From NCBI RefSeq assembly GCF_036324505.1, contig NC_086355.1, positions 22,372,518 to 22,436,517 on the forward strand: 64,000 nucleotides of DNA, read 5' to 3'. This stretch comes from Eleginops maclovinus (lineage: Eukaryota > Chordata > Actinopteri > Perciformes > Eleginopidae). Each line of letters starts with the position of its first letter. Positions within the stretch are counted from its first letter, which is position 1. This document shows, piece by piece, positions 63,619 through 64,000 of the stretch. Below the pieces are notes generated by a model, which was given only the letters and a program-made list of their open reading frames with translations, had not been told where the DNA came from and did no database searches. The position numbers were made by a program, and so were the translations under genes.

Positions 63619-64000
63619 TGAAGAGTTATTCTGACTGCTGCCCCTGTTGAATCTTTCATATACAACAGACACGAGCTACACGGCGGAAATGACTTGATTC
63701 CCGCCCCCTTAACTACACGCTCATTGGCTAGAAGTGACATGACGGCGGGTTAAGCAAAATGGGAAACCTTTACCCTGAGTTAGAGCTTACAGGTTAACAC
63801 TTTTGTATGCGCTTTTGGTAGGATTGCCTTACAAAAATCAAACACAACCAGCTTAAAAATGTACACTTATTTTAAATACATAAAATATGAACCGTAACAT
63901 AACTATTTGGATCGTTGAACTGTTTGGAGGCCTGGGTGTATAAAGTAAGGGGGCGGGTCACTGCCTGAGAAAATTACCCCCGCGAATCATTAACACCGCA
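63619..64000 (-). promoter_or_regulatory. pms1 non-coding first exon and promoter region
   Basis: On the minus strand, a GTAAGT donor follows position 63619 (TTCA before GTAAGT). It fits the acceptor before the coding exon at 62645, whose first 12 bases are untranslated. Upstream lie GC-rich stretches (CGGCGG near 63685 and GGGGGCGGG near 63950) and plus-strand TATAAAG near 63940. In other vertebrates PMS1 and ORMDL1 are divergent neighbours, so this may be the shared promoter. ORMDL1 coding sequence is not in the window. Confidence 0.5.

Overview
The window is a piece of a teleost (ray-finned fish) nuclear genome. It carries spliced vertebrate genes with GT-AG introns, long (CA/GT)n microsatellites, several Tc1-type transposons, fish-type SINE and LINE fragments and one Copia-type LTR retrotransposon. 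The predicted myostatin is 376 residues long, which fits a teleost mstnb (MSTN-1) protein. I cannot name the species.

Four genes lie in the order hibch (+), C2orf88/smAKAP (-), mstn (+), pms1 (-). To my knowledge this is the conserved vertebrate myostatin neighbourhood, and ORMDL1 would be expected just past the right edge. hibch is represented by its last seven coding exons (5389-11333), and the start of the gene lies off the left edge. smAKAP has a single coding exon (17508-17768). mstn is complete in three exons (27182-29454), with CCAAT and TATA boxes upstream and two AATAAA sites downstream. pms1 is complete in twelve coding exons (62633 down to 40203, 906 residues) plus a likely non-coding first exon. 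One of its introns begins with GC instead of GT.

The genes do not form a pathway. HIBCH is a mitochondrial valine-catabolism enzyme, smAKAP anchors protein kinase A at the plasma membrane, myostatin is a secreted brake on muscle growth, and PMS1 is a MutL-family mismatch-repair protein. They share only ancient linkage.

The rest is intronic and intergenic DNA rich in mobile elements. The most informative are: (1) a structurally intact Tc1 element at 23842-25491 with perfect 29-bp terminal repeats, inner repeats and an unbroken 340-residue DD34E transposase, nested in an older AT-rich tandem repeat; (2) a Copia-type element at 53133-57898 in a pms1 intron, with two identical 184-bp LTRs and a TTTAC target duplication, but broken reading frames; (3) a LINE fragment inserted at the splice acceptor of the smAKAP coding exon, duplicating the acceptor through its target-site duplication; (4) a decayed Tc1 element with long terminal repeats at 59507-61115 in another pms1 intron. 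A palindromic foldback element, three copies of one MITE-like repeat and tRNA-derived SINEs fill the gaps. I saw no CRISPR array, rRNA, genuine tRNA gene or bacterial-type system.
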